Of a stretch of 60,141 nucleotides of DNA, positions 33,965 to 44,264 are shown in pieces. The stretch's first letter is position 1. Each line of letters starts with the position of its first letter. This DNA comes from a virus: positions 1-60,141 of IMG/VR virus record IMGVR_UViG_3300017767_000010. One strand, given 5' to 3'. The translations under genes were made by a program, and so were the position numbers. The notes below the pieces were generated by a model. The model saw only the letters and a program-made list of their open reading frames with translations. It searched no databases and was not told where the DNA came from.

Positions 33965-34588
33965 ATGGCAATAGGTTTAGGGGCTTTAGTTGGCCCAGCA
34001 ATGCAAATTTTTGGGGCATCACGAGCTAGGGGGGAAATAATGGATAACTTTAGAGGAGCTCAAGCTCAAGTAAGGCAAGATAATCAAAATCTTAGAGGTT
34101 TTGAATTTACAAATCAATTTAGAGATAATCAAAATTTACTTGAAGATGTTACTATTGATAGAACATCATATGATGCTCAAATGCAAGGTATAGATAGAAG
34201 CAGTGCACAAGCTTTAGATGCTTTAGTACAATCAGGTGTTGGAGGAGGAGGTGCAGCCCAAGCTATTTTAGATAGTGTTACAAAAAACCAAGGGTTAGTA
34301 CAAGGAGAAGCTGCTAAAAGACAACAAGCTATAGATTTAGCCGCTGCACAAGCGGGTATGCAGTTACAGTATCAAGATTCTACCGCTGCTGATGATATGC
34401 AACTAAGACAGTTTAGTAAATTACAACAAGATGCAAATAGAAGCAGATACCAACTAGCTGGAGCTGAAGCAGCTGCTCGACAAAATACAGCTGCTTTAAC
34501 TGGTGGAATAGGCAGCGCGTATGAAGCTGTTGGAGGATTAGGTGGTATTGCTAGCGGTATAAAAGGTTTATTTGGGGGCTCTAAATAA
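33965..34588 (+). CDS. internal virion/ejection protein, 207 aa
   Basis: 207 residues, Ala/Gln/Gly-rich and helical, with hydrophobic Gly-rich ends: 'MAIGLGALVGPAMQIFGA' and 'GGLGGIASGIKGLFGGSK'. This matches small ejection proteins (T7 gp14-like in role) that leave the capsid first and insert in the membrane. It precedes two large internal proteins, the usual order of podovirus ejection genes. Confidence 0.75.
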   Translation: MAIGLGALVGPAMQIFGASRARGEIMDNFRGAQAQVRQDNQNLRGFEFTNQFRDNQNLLEDVTIDRTSYDAQMQGIDRSSAQALDALVQSGVGGGGAAQAILDSVTKNQGLVQGEAAKRQQAIDLAAAQAGMQLQYQDSTAADDMQLRQFSKLQQDANRSRYQLAGAEAAARQNTAALTGGIGSAYEAVGGLGGIASGIKGLFGGSK

Positions 34589-34603
34589 TAATATAATATA
34601 AAT

Positions 34604-36904
34604 ATGAAGAATAAAAACACAAGTCCGCTTTTTGCTTTAGGGCAAGGTATAACTAATTATGAAGATTATAAAGCTTTAGCTTTTGTAGGTGCTCCTGTGG
34701 ATTTTACAGGACAAGCTATTGTTCAATTAGGTGCTCTTATATCACAAGAAGACGCAAATAAATTTGCTGAAATTAATGCCGATGATGAAAAAAAAGAACC
34801 TATAAAAGAAGAGGAGGTAAAATTTCCTGATTTTAAACCTGCAGAAATAAAAGTTAACCCCAATATTCCTGGTTCTGCAAAAACATTTGATGGGCTAGGT
34901 GTAGGTTTGCCTTTAAATAATGAAGATAAAAATAAAGTAGGCGGTGGTGTTTTGCCAGATTATAAAACAGCATATAACAATATGTCATCTACAGCTCAGG
35001 CAACATATACAAAACTTGGTAAAGCACAAGGCATATCTGGAATGCAGTTTTATACAAACCAGCAAGAAGGAATGTCTAAAGAACAAAAAGCAGCTAGAGA
35101 AAAAGTAAGGTTATGGGCAAGTAAAAATCTTAATAAAGGAGAAGAGTTTAATGTTAATAATCCTGTACATGTTGCAGCTTGGAAAAAAGATCCTAACTTT
35201 GACCCATTATCACTTATGGGTAAAGGTGAAGAAAATAATCCAGATTTAAATACAGATACAGATCCAGATCCAAATAAAAATAAAGGAAGTAAAAAATTTG
35301 GCACTCTAGACTATTTAGGTTTGAGAGGGATGGTTGATAATGTTGGAAACTTTTTTAATACCCAAAATGATAATAATAACACTTTTACATTAGAAGATGC
35401 ACCTCAAACTACATATACTATAGACTCTTCTAGTAAACGACTTAAGCCAGAAATATTAAAAATAATAAAAAATTCTGTTTATGATAAAAAAGGAGAAAAA
35501 GACACAAGGTTTCAAAGAATAGCACATGTGTTAACAAGCCCTTTTCATAAAACAGACAATGTGTCTTATAAATATTTAAGAAGAGCTGTTATGCCTAAAT
35601 ATGCACAACAAGGTTTAGGATCAGCTGCGGCTGAAGGCTATAATTTAAGAGTTGATGCTATGAATTACAATAGAGCTGTTAAGGCTTCATTTGATTCTGA
35701 TTTAGAAAAAGAAATAGGCAGTTTAGATGTTCCAGCGCCAAGTGATTATTCAACTTCTAATCAAAGAAATGATTTATTACAAATAGGATTAGATTCTAAA
35801 AAACAATTAGCTGACGCGTTCAATTCTTACGCTATTAAAGGAGATATGAGTAAGCTAGAATATGAACAGTTAAAAGATAGATTACAAGCAAGAGTTGGAA
35901 ATATTTCAGCTAGCATTAAGGTATTTAATGGGGCTAGTAAAACCTACATAGAAAATAAAGATAAGATTGATCCCGATGCTAGTGACACTAAAATGATGGA
36001 TTTTTATGAAACATTAGAAAAAGCACCTGAAAGTATAGGTATAAAACAAATAGATGGTGCGGATTATTTTGTAGGTAAAACAATAGGTGGACAAGACTTT
36101 AAGGTTTCTGTTTCACAAGTTGCAAATGGTAATGCTAAATTTCAATTAACTGAAAAAGCAGATGCAGGGAAAATTGCTACTGATGTTTTAAAAGATATGC
36201 TTACTCAAAAATCAGAAGTTAGAACAGCTCAAGGGTTTGGGTTAGCTCAATATACTGATGATTCTACCGAGGATAAAACAAGCTTTATTAGAAATCTTGC
36301 AGAAAATAAACTTGTACAAATGTTTAATACTAATCCAGACACGGCTAGATCTTTAGCAACGCAAGTTTCAAATATGGATTTTAATGCATATCAAAATGCT
36401 ATAGGAAGAGATATAAATGGTGATGGTATTGTGGATAATAGTGAAATAAAAGAAAACGAAAAATTATTATACAAAGATTTAGCATCTGAATTTTACAATC
36501 TTTTTATTAAAGATGTTTATAATCCACAAACATTTACTACTGCAAGAACTACAGGAAGTAAATCAAGCGGTAGGTCTTCGCAAAAAGAAAGAGAAAGAGC
36601 TCAATTTATAGCTAGCTGGAATCAATTCCCTATGCCTAATACAAATAATATTCTTTCTTATAATAAATATTTAAGTAACAATAATCTTAATATAGTAAAA
36701 GATGATAAAGGCAATTATGGTGTTATAAATATAAAAACAGGTAAGTCTGTTCCAGGCAGTAAATTTGATTTTGAAAATAGATCACCTGCACAAATTAAGG
36801 AACAAATACTAGGTTATACAGGTTTTTTAACATTTGATAATAATGTTGCTAGTAACAGATCTAGAGAAGATGTTTTTAATCAATATATAGTATCAAAAAA
36901 ATAA
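34604..36904 (+). CDS. internal virion/cargo protein, 766 aa
   Basis: Begins 'PLFALGQGITNYEDYKALAF'; residues about 60-250 are low-complexity and charged (DDEKKEPIKEEEVKF, PDLNTDTDPDPNKNKGSKK), the rest is helical. It includes 'DINGDGIVDNSEI' (about residue 605), an EF-hand-like DxNxDGxxD calcium loop. No enzymatic motif is clear. By position between the small ejection protein and the giant protein it is a likely ejected cargo protein. Confidence 0.68.
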   Translation: MKNKNTSPLFALGQGITNYEDYKALAFVGAPVDFTGQAIVQLGALISQEDANKFAEINADDEKKEPIKEEEVKFPDFKPAEIKVNPNIPGSAKTFDGLGVGLPLNNEDKNKVGGGVLPDYKTAYNNMSSTAQATYTKLGKAQGISGMQFYTNQQEGMSKEQKAAREKVRLWASKNLNKGEEFNVNNPVHVAAWKKDPNFDPLSLMGKGEENNPDLNTDTDPDPNKNKGSKKFGTLDYLGLRGMVDNVGNFFNTQNDNNNTFTLEDAPQTTYTIDSSSKRLKPEILKIIKNSVYDKKGEKDTRFQRIAHVLTSPFHKTDNVSYKYLRRAVMPKYAQQGLGSAAAEGYNLRVDAMNYNRAVKASFDSDLEKEIGSLDVPAPSDYSTSNQRNDLLQIGLDSKKQLADAFNSYAIKGDMSKLEYEQLKDRLQARVGNISASIKVFNGASKTYIENKDKIDPDASDTKMMDFYETLEKAPESIGIKQIDGADYFVGKTIGGQDFKVSVSQVANGNAKFQLTEKADAGKIATDVLKDMLTQKSEVRTAQGFGLAQYTDDSTEDKTSFIRNLAENKLVQMFNTNPDTARSLATQVSNMDFNAYQNAIGRDINGDGIVDNSEIKENEKLLYKDLASEFYNLFIKDVYNPQTFTTARTTGSKSSGRSSQKERERAQFIASWNQFPMPNTNNILSYNKYLSNNNLNIVKDDKGNYGVINIKTGKSVPGSKFDFENRSPAQIKEQILGYTGFLTFDNNVASNRSREDVFNQYIVSKK

Positions 36905-36916
36905 TTAAATTAATAC

Positions 36917-39900
36917 ATGGAAGAATTAAATAGTATTATTGATAATATGCTTGCTAATGGCGAATCGCAAGAAACTATGAATATGGTAATTGCAGAATGG
37001 GAAAGAAGAAATCCCGGTAAATTATCATTAAATACAAATGATAAACCTTATACTCATCCAGATGAAGAAAGAGGATTTTTTCAAGCATTAATTTTTGATC
37101 CTTTGGAAAAGGGCTTAGCGCAGGGTGGCTCTACCGATGAAGCATTCGATGTTTTTTATGGTAACAACCTTGCTGGTGATTTTTCTCCTGAAACAATACA
37201 GGCATTTAGAGAGGCTGATAAAGTTGCACAGGAATCTGGTATGACAGAAGAAGGAATAGCATATGAAAAAGCCGTTGACCAAAGAATTAAAAAAGGGGAA
37301 AATCCTATAGCAGCTTATTTTAGAGAATTAACTAGCAATAAAATGGGTGCTGCTCAATATATGTTACAGTCAATGGTTGCAGCTGGAAAAGCTGGCACAG
37401 AAGCCCCTATGGTAGTTGCAGGTACAACTGCAGTAGGTGCAGGAATAGGTTCTGCCGGTGGTCCCATTGGTACTGCTTTTGGAGGAGTTAGAGGCCTTAT
37501 GTCTGGTTCTATGCTTGCTTTAGAAAGTGCTTCAAGAATGACAGAATTAGCTAGGGAGTATTTTGAAGAAAACGGTCTTGATTGGAACAACGACGCTGAC
37601 TGGCAAAAACTTAAAAATGATCCAGAAGCTATACGTGAAATACAATTAAAAGGTACTGGTGCAGGTGTAACTATTGCCGGTGCTGAATATTTTGGCGGTA
37701 AACTAGGAGGTAAAGCTGTTTCAAAAGCTGTAGGATTAGTAGGTAATAAAATTGGTAAAGCAGCTGTTAAAACAGTTGGTTCTATAGGATCTGAAGCTTT
37801 AGTTGGAGGGCTTGGAGAAGCTGGGGCATTATCTGTTATGGGTAGAGATATTACAACTACAGAAAGTTTAAAAGAAATTGGTATGGAATCCGTTATTGGA
37901 ACAATAGGTGCTCCAATTACTGCAGCGGAAGCTACTTTTGAACAAATTAAAAATAAAAATCAATATATTGTTAATGGAGATAAAACCACAAAAGCAAAAG
38001 TAAATAATATAATTGAGAACTCTAAAGATAAAGATTTTGTAGGAGTAAAAGCAAATACTGATGACTCTGCAATAAATGAAAAAATACAGAAAAGAAGAAA
38101 AAAAATAATTAAAGAAAATAAAGAAGCATTAAAAGGTAAAGTTAAGCCTGAAGTAGTTAAAGATGTAGAAAATAGATTAGATAAAGAAATTTCAAAATTA
38201 CAAATAGAGCTACAAAAAGTTAAAGAAACAGATGGTCCTATTGCAGCTAAAGCTTTTGAATTAAAATTAGAAGAATTAAAAGAAAAGAAAAAACAACTTA
38301 ATGAACAATTAAATTTTCAAATAGATCAATTAAGTGAAGAAGAAACTCTTAATTTAATGAATATAAATGATAAAGTATCATTATATCAATCTATTTTAAA
38401 TGATCCTAGTTCTTCAGATTTAGCAAAACAATCTGCACAAGAACAAATAGCTTTAGCTAAAGTAGAACAATTAAACCAAGTAAACAATCCGGATTCTATT
38501 GATATGGCTAAAGAAGATGGTCCTGTTAAACAAAAAAATATTGATTTATCAGAAAAAACTCAAAAAGCTTATGAAAAAAATGGAGTTAATGCATGGGCTG
38601 AAGTTTCTGAATATCAAGCAGGTATTATAAATACTATAGCTAATTCTATGTGGTCTAAAATACCAAAAGAAAAAAGAATAGGCACTATAGATGATTTTAT
38701 ATCTGGTCTTAAAAGTGATAAAGAAGGAATAAGAGGATTACTTAAAACTTATGATTCTACAACAGGTGTTCCTTTAGCTGCTTATATTCAAAACCCTAGA
38801 TCTGGAATAAGAGTAAGAGCTAATAGAATAGTAAAAAACTATGTAAAGCAAGAAATAGAAGCAAACGTGGATAGTGAGCAATTTAAAAATTATTATGCCA
38901 CAGAGGATGCTATAAATTTAGATAGAAGATATTTACATGATAAGCTTGGGCTAAATCCTATATTAGCAGATTTAGAAAGTACAACAGAAATAGCATACCA
39001 AAAAGCTAGAAATGTATTAGAAACAATAGGTAATGTTACGCAGAAAAAACAAAGAAAAGCTTTAACAGACGCATTTAATAAAATACTAAAAGGTAAATAC
39101 GATAAAAAAATAAAAGAATTTACGGGTAAAAATACTAAAACTCAAAAAAAGTTTACTGAATTTTTAAAAAATAATTTACCTGCATTAAAGTTAGCGGTAG
39201 TATCAAATATTAATACTCAAAAGTCTAATGATAAAATTTTAAGTACATGGTCAAAAATACCGCCTTCTGACCAAGATTTTTTAGATTATTATGAGGGTAA
39301 AGATATTATGCCTACTCAACCTGCGAGTACTAAAGGTGATCGTAAAATAGCATTAGTTAATGCTATTATAAAACAGTTGGGTATAGACGCTCGCGCTTCG
39401 TTTAGAGAACAATTTGCTGAAGATTTACCTCAATTCCAACAAATTAATCCAACAAAAGATTTTAATAGTAATTCTTTTATTGAAACACTTTATAAAGTTT
39501 CTATTGCGCTTGCTGAACCTAGTGAAATTATTGGAAAAGAAGCTACAGAAGTACAAGATGCTGAAGTAGAAAAAAATATTAATAAGCTTATTAGAAATAC
39601 AGTTGTTAAAAATTTACAAGAAAATTTTGGAAATGAAAATACAAAAGAATTAGACCCTAATAATGAAAACGATTTATTAGAAATATATGAAGAATGGGTA
39701 AAAAATATTACTAATGGCTTTGTATCTCCTGCCGTATTACAAAAAATGGGACAGTTTGGAGCAAAAGTTGTTTATAAAGGTGCAAATGGTAAATTTTATC
39801 CTAATAAAAAAGCTGCTAAATTAGGTAATGATAAAGCTAAACCTAAAAAGTATTATGAAATGAAAGATGCTGTTGAGGGGTCTGAAGAGTCTAATGGAAA

Positions 39901-42900
39901 ACAATATTTATCGTTTGATGTTGATACTAAAAACCCTGAGCTTGAAGGAAAATTTAAACCTGCAAGAGGCAGCTTATATTATGGTACTGTAGATCCTTTA
40001 TATAAAAGTCATTTAAAGTTAGCTAAAGAAAATTATACTAAAGATCAAATTTCTAAAAAAGGAAAATTAAATTTATTTGGTAAATTAAATAATGTAATAT
40101 CAAATAATATTATAAACTATCCTATATTAAAAAAATTGGTAAATAACTATGCCCCAAATGTAAAAGCAAATCAAGATATTGTTATACAAATGGTTAAAGA
40201 TATGGCTGACGCTACACAACAAGGCGCAAACCCATGGGTAATGTCATTAGGAATAAAAACAGCATATAAAGGTACTGATGGGCTATTAAAAACATCATAT
40301 GAATTTAAAGGTTACGAAAAAGGTATATTAGAATTTGGGGAAGGTAAGTTTGCTGAAGATTATAAAGGTAATTCTAAACGTAGAACAAGAGAAGAACACT
40401 CTCCTCCTGTTAGTTCATTTGCTGCTAAACTTTTGCAAGCTACATCTATGCTGGAATCTAAAAATATAGATTCTCTTTTAGGTCGAATGTATAAGGATGC
40501 AGGGCAATATTTAATTTCATTTAAACATGACCAGGATCTAGATACAGCTAAATTAGGAGCTAGTATTGTAGAGGGTGATGTTATTGGAAAAAATTCTGGA
40601 TTACATAGACTTTTACAAGTTATTCCTGCAAATAAATTAGTTTTAATTAAAGATAATATTACTGTAGAAGCATTAAATGATAAAATTAAAGATGCAATTC
40701 TAACGGAAAAGCCTATAGAAAGAATATTACAAGGCGTAACACAGCAATTTCAACAAGATAACAAAGAAGATATTCCTTTATCAAATAATGAAGCAGTAGA
40801 AGCTCTCACTGACATACTTAGTTTAGCTTATCCTGATAAAATTATAATGACCAACAAGGAGGATGTTATTAAATATTTAGCAGCTAATTTTCCTAATAGA
40901 TTTCCTAGTGAAAAAGCAGCAAGGGAAGCAATTGAAAAAACAAAAGGATTTAGAGATCCTGATGTTATATATATTAGTAGTGAAAAAGCTACATTGGATA
41001 CTGTTATGCATGAATTTACTCATGAATGGGCTGATTTAGTTAATAGTAAAGACCCTGAATTATTTAATGCAATATATGAAAAAATAAAAACTCATCCTAG
41101 ATATGAAGAGGCTGTTGCAAGAATGAAAGAACCAGGTCCTGGTAAATATAATGAGATGGGACCTGACTCGTTTAATTATAAAAATGAGGTAATAGCTTTT
41201 ATATTAGGAGAAGAAGGTGCATCCCTTTATCAATTATTTAAAAATGACACAGAAGCTATATCTTTAATAGATAAATTTTTTAATTATGTTAGAGAATTTT
41301 TAGGTTTTGATCCTACTATTAAAAACTTTTCAGATTTAACAATTGAAGAAGTTATCAAATTAACTGTTAAAGATATTGTAGAAGGTAATCCTGCTGCAAA
41401 TTTTGATAGATTAAAAAATAAATCTGAAGGAAAAAGTTGGTTTGCTAAAACAGAAGCAAATCAAAGTCAGATGATTAAAGATAAAAAGAATCCTATATTA
41501 AGAGCTTTTAATAAAATTAAGTTATCTTATAGAGACAATAAAGATTTGTCAAAAGCCATTGTTGATGCTTATTCCGAGGTTGAAAGTATAATGGAATTTG
41601 GAGATTTTGTTAAATTAATAATAAAAAATACTAAAGAAACTGAAATTGGTAAATCTAAAACTCTTATTATAGCAAAACAAGACGTATTAAAAGCAGATAA
41701 AATAGCTGAAGAAAGTGTAAAAAAATTAGAAGAAGATAAAATTAAAGAAGAAAATAAATCAGATCTTCAAAATAAATTTAGAAGAATGATTTATAAAGCT
41801 GCTGGTGAAGGTGCAAAAACATCTAGATGGTTTATACCACCAAACGCTGAAGACTTTAAAGGTTTGCTATACACATTTTTACCAAAAGGCAAAGATGGTA
41901 TTGAAGCTCGTAAATTTTTAGAAGAAACTTTATTAAAACCTTATTCTGATGGAATTGCTGCGCTTGATACTGAAATATTAAACAAAAGTAAAGCTTGGGA
42001 AAAAATGTCTAAGGGTTATAAATTTAATGAAAAAGTTGAAGGTACACCATATACATTAGGTGATGCTATAAAAATTTATAATGCTATCCAGCGTGGTGAT
42101 AATGTTACTATTGCAAAACAAAAGCATATGGACGCTTTAATTCATACTGTTGAAAGTGATCAAAACCTTTTAGATTTAGCCGAGGCTATTGAAGAAAGTT
42201 TCCCTATAGATATAAAAGATGGATGGCAAAATAAAACTTTAGCTAAAGAAATATTTGATGCTATAAATAGTGGAGCAAGAGATAGAGCTTTAACAACCTT
42301 TTCTGAAAATGTAGATTCAATATTTAATGATACCACTATGGATCTTATTGGTGATCAGTTTGGAAACAACTTTAAACAAGCGTTAAAAAACACTCTTAGA
42401 AGGATGAAATCTGGTCGTAATAGGGTAAGTACAGACGCACAGTCCAATGTGTGGCTAAACTGGATTAATAGAGCCGTGGGGACGACTATGTTCTTTAACA
42501 GTAGATCAGCTTTGCTACAAACCATATCATCACTAAATTTTATAGGATTAAAAGATAATAATATATTTAAAGCAGCTGCTGCGTATGCAAATACAAAGCA
42601 GTTTAATGAAGATTATAAAAAATTATGGAATAGTGATTATTTAAGAAACAGAAGAGATGGTGCTAAGTTTGATGTATTAGCAGATGAAATTGCAGAAGGA
42701 GATCCAAAGGGATTAAATAAATTATTAAAGAATGGATTTTTACCAACTAGATATGCAGATAGTTTTGCTATTGCTTTAGGAGGTGCTGCGTTTTATAGAA
42801 ATAGAGTTAATTCTTTAGTTAAAAATGGGATGGAGGTAAAACAAGCAGAAGAACAAGCAATGAATGATTGGCGAAGAGAAGCTGAAAATTCACAACAATC

Positions 42901-44017
42901 TGCGGATCCTTCTAAAATATCTGAAATACAAGCATCGTCACTTGGTAGAATTGTATATGCTTTTGCTAATACACCTTTTCAGTATGCTAGAATTGTTAAA
43001 AGAAGATTACAAGATATAACATCTGGTAGATCAGCGGCTGAGGGTAGAGTACAAAGTGATCTTGGCACTATATTATATTATGGTGCTGTACAAGCTGTAA
43101 TGTTTAATGCATTACAATCAGGATTAGCTGCACTTGCTTTTGGTGATGATGAAGATGAAGAAATTAAAGAATTAAAAAGTAAAAAATATTTAATGTCTAT
43201 AGAAAGAGGTTTAACTTCTTTTGCTAAATCTTTAGGTAACCCGGGTGCTGTTTCTGCTACACTTTATTCTTTATTAAAAGAAGGTTATTTGCAACAGACC
43301 GGTAAAAAAAGACCCGATGCAAATGTGTTTGCAATAACAGCTACAAGTATATCTCCACCTATAAACTCTAAGCTTAGGGATTTATCATCGGCTTATAGAG
43401 CATTTAATAAAATAGAAGAAGATGATTTAGTAACACCATCTTTGGATAGTGAAGCATTAACTATGTCTGGAGAGGTTGCATCTTTTGCAGGTGTTCCTTT
43501 AGATAGGGTTATTCGTAAAGCTAGACATTTAGCTGCTATTAAAAACGAAGAGCTTGAAACTTGGCAAAAAATATGGTTAGTTTTAGGATGGAATGAATGG
43601 GACTTAGGTGTTGATACAAAAGCAAGTAAAGATTTATTTAATTTTGATGTTAACTTTGATGATATTAACTTTGATGATGTTGACTTTGATACTATAGATT
43701 CTTCGTTTAAAAAATTAAAACCTGGTGTTGCGGGTGTTGCAAATAACGATGGTACTATTGAGTTAGCATCTGACTTGTCACCTGAAGAAAAAAAGAAAAC
43801 TATTCAACACGAGAAGCAACATTTGCTTGATATGAAAAATAAAAAATACAAGTTAAACTATGATGATAACTTTGTTTATTATAAAGATAAAAAATATAAA
43901 AGAGTAAATGGTAATATAGTATATAACGGGAAATCCTATATAGAGGGTCACCCAGATTTGCCTTGGGAAAAGAGGGCGTACAAAGCAGAGAAAACTAGAA
44001 AGTTTTTATATGCATAA
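36917..44017 (+). CDS. giant internal virion protein with two HExxH motifs, 2366 aa
   Basis: A polyvalent-type ejection protein. Residues about 145-200 and 245-310 are Gly/Ala-rich, membrane-active-looking segments; about 395-500 is coiled coil. A zincin motif HEFTHEW is at 1365-1371, followed by 'NEVIAFILGEEG', a plausible third ligand. Residues about 1835-2040 ('SRSALLQTISSLNFIG', 'YADSFAIALGGAAFYRNRVN', 'QQSADPSKISEIQASSLGR', 'ANTPFQYARIVKRR') match a C-terminal domain common to giant phage proteins. A second motif HEKQH is at 2298-2302 with 'LPWEKRAY' as possible third-ligand site. Probable roles are cell-wall or inner-membrane passage of DNA and cleavage of host protein; substrates unknown. 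Confidence 0.83.
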   Translation: MEELNSIIDNMLANGESQETMNMVIAEWERRNPGKLSLNTNDKPYTHPDEERGFFQALIFDPLEKGLAQGGSTDEAFDVFYGNNLAGDFSPETIQAFREADKVAQESGMTEEGIAYEKAVDQRIKKGENPIAAYFRELTSNKMGAAQYMLQSMVAAGKAGTEAPMVVAGTTAVGAGIGSAGGPIGTAFGGVRGLMSGSMLALESASRMTELAREYFEENGLDWNNDADWQKLKNDPEAIREIQLKGTGAGVTIAGAEYFGGKLGGKAVSKAVGLVGNKIGKAAVKTVGSIGSEALVGGLGEAGALSVMGRDITTTESLKEIGMESVIGTIGAPITAAEATFEQIKNKNQYIVNGDKTTKAKVNNIIENSKDKDFVGVKANTDDSAINEKIQKRRKKIIKENKEALKGKVKPEVVKDVENRLDKEISKLQIELQKVKETDGPIAAKAFELKLEELKEKKKQLNEQLNFQIDQLSEEETLNLMNINDKVSLYQSILNDPSSSDLAKQSAQEQIALAKVEQLNQVNNPDSIDMAKEDGPVKQKNIDLSEKTQKAYEKNGVNAWAEVSEYQAGIINTIANSMWSKIPKEKRIGTIDDFISGLKSDKEGIRGLLKTYDSTTGVPLAAYIQNPRSGIRVRANRIVKNYVKQEIEANVDSEQFKNYYATEDAINLDRRYLHDKLGLNPILADLESTTEIAYQKARNVLETIGNVTQKKQRKALTDAFNKILKGKYDKKIKEFTGKNTKTQKKFTEFLKNNLPALKLAVVSNINTQKSNDKILSTWSKIPPSDQDFLDYYEGKDIMPTQPASTKGDRKIALVNAIIKQLGIDARASFREQFAEDLPQFQQINPTKDFNSNSFIETLYKVSIALAEPSEIIGKEATEVQDAEVEKNINKLIRNTVVKNLQENFGNENTKELDPNNENDLLEIYEEWVKNITNGFVSPAVLQKMGQFGAKVVYKGANGKFYPNKKAAKLGNDKAKPKKYYEMKDAVEGSEESNGKQYLSFDVDTKNPELEGKFKPARGSLYYGTVDPLYKSHLKLAKENYTKDQISKKGKLNLFGKLNNVISNNIINYPILKKLVNNYAPNVKANQDIVIQMVKDMADATQQGANPWVMSLGIKTAYKGTDGLLKTSYEFKGYEKGILEFGEGKFAEDYKGNSKRRTREEHSPPVSSFAAKLLQATSMLESKNIDSLLGRMYKDAGQYLISFKHDQDLDTAKLGASIVEGDVIGKNSGLHRLLQVIPANKLVLIKDNITVEALNDKIKDAILTEKPIERILQGVTQQFQQDNKEDIPLSNNEAVEALTDILSLAYPDKIIMTNKEDVIKYLAANFPNRFPSEKAAREAIEKTKGFRDPDVIYISSEKATLDTVMHEFTHEWADLVNSKDPELFNAIYEKIKTHPRYEEAVARMKEPGPGKYNEMGPDSFNYKNEVIAFILGEEGASLYQLFKNDTEAISLIDKFFNYVREFLGFDPTIKNFSDLTIEEVIKLTVKDIVEGNPAANFDRLKNKSEGKSWFAKTEANQSQMIKDKKNPILRAFNKIKLSYRDNKDLSKAIVDAYSEVESIMEFGDFVKLIIKNTKETEIGKSKTLIIAKQDVLKADKIAEESVKKLEEDKIKEENKSDLQNKFRRMIYKAAGEGAKTSRWFIPPNAEDFKGLLYTFLPKGKDGIEARKFLEETLLKPYSDGIAALDTEILNKSKAWEKMSKGYKFNEKVEGTPYTLGDAIKIYNAIQRGDNVTIAKQKHMDALIHTVESDQNLLDLAEAIEESFPIDIKDGWQNKTLAKEIFDAINSGARDRALTTFSENVDSIFNDTTMDLIGDQFGNNFKQALKNTLRRMKSGRNRVSTDAQSNVWLNWINRAVGTTMFFNSRSALLQTISSLNFIGLKDNNIFKAAAAYANTKQFNEDYKKLWNSDYLRNRRDGAKFDVLADEIAEGDPKGLNKLLKNGFLPTRYADSFAIALGGAAFYRNRVNSLVKNGMEVKQAEEQAMNDWRREAENSQQSADPSKISEIQASSLGRIVYAFANTPFQYARIVKRRLQDITSGRSAAEGRVQSDLGTILYYGAVQAVMFNALQSGLAALAFGDDEDEEIKELKSKKYLMSIERGLTSFAKSLGNPGAVSATLYSLLKEGYLQQTGKKRPDANVFAITATSISPPINSKLRDLSSAYRAFNKIEEDDLVTPSLDSEALTMSGEVASFAGVPLDRVIRKARHLAAIKNEELETWQKIWLVLGWNEWDLGVDTKASKDLFNFDVNFDDINFDDVDFDTIDSSFKKLKPGVAGVANNDGTIELASDLSPEEKKKTIQHEKQHLLDMKNKKYKLNYDDNFVYYKDKKYKRVNGNIVYNGKSYIEGHPDLPWEKRAYKAEKTRKFLYA

Positions 44018-44020
44018 AAA

Positions 44021-44052
44021 AAAGGGATGTTACAATTAAGTAGCATCCCTTT
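44021..44052. terminator. bidirectional terminator between convergent halves
   Basis: AAAGGGATGTTAC (44021-44033) pairs with GTAGCATCCCTTT (44040-44052), 13 pairs with one G-T, loop AATTAA. A run of A precedes it and TTATTATTTT follows, so it gives a U-rich tail in both directions. It separates + strand virion genes from - strand metabolic genes. Confidence 0.88.
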
Positions 44053-44058
44053 ATTATT

Positions 44059-44250
44059 TTAGAAGAACAATAGTCCAACTATTATACCAAAGACCGGACC
44101 AAGTATAGCCCAAACTTTATATAGTTTTATAATGTTATTCTCTTTAGAAGAATAAATATTATCTTCTGTATTTAAATTTAAAGACTCTAGTTTATTTTCT
44201 AAGTCTTTTATTTTTGCTTTTGCATCAGCAAAGGTAAATCTTTTCGCCAT
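44059..44250 (-). CDS. small coiled-coil membrane protein, 63 aa
   Basis: 63 residues: an N-terminal basic and coiled part 'DAKAKIKDLENKLESLNLN', then one C-terminal membrane segment 'VWAILGPVFGIIVGLLFF'. Last gene of the - strand transcription unit before the shared terminator, 14 bases after nrdA. A tail-anchored membrane protein of unknown role. Confidence 0.7.
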   Translation of the reverse strand: MAKRFTFADAKAKIKDLENKLESLNLNTEDNIYSSKENNIIKLYKVWAILGPVFGIIVGLLFF

Positions 44251-44264
44251 ATTATTATTTTATA

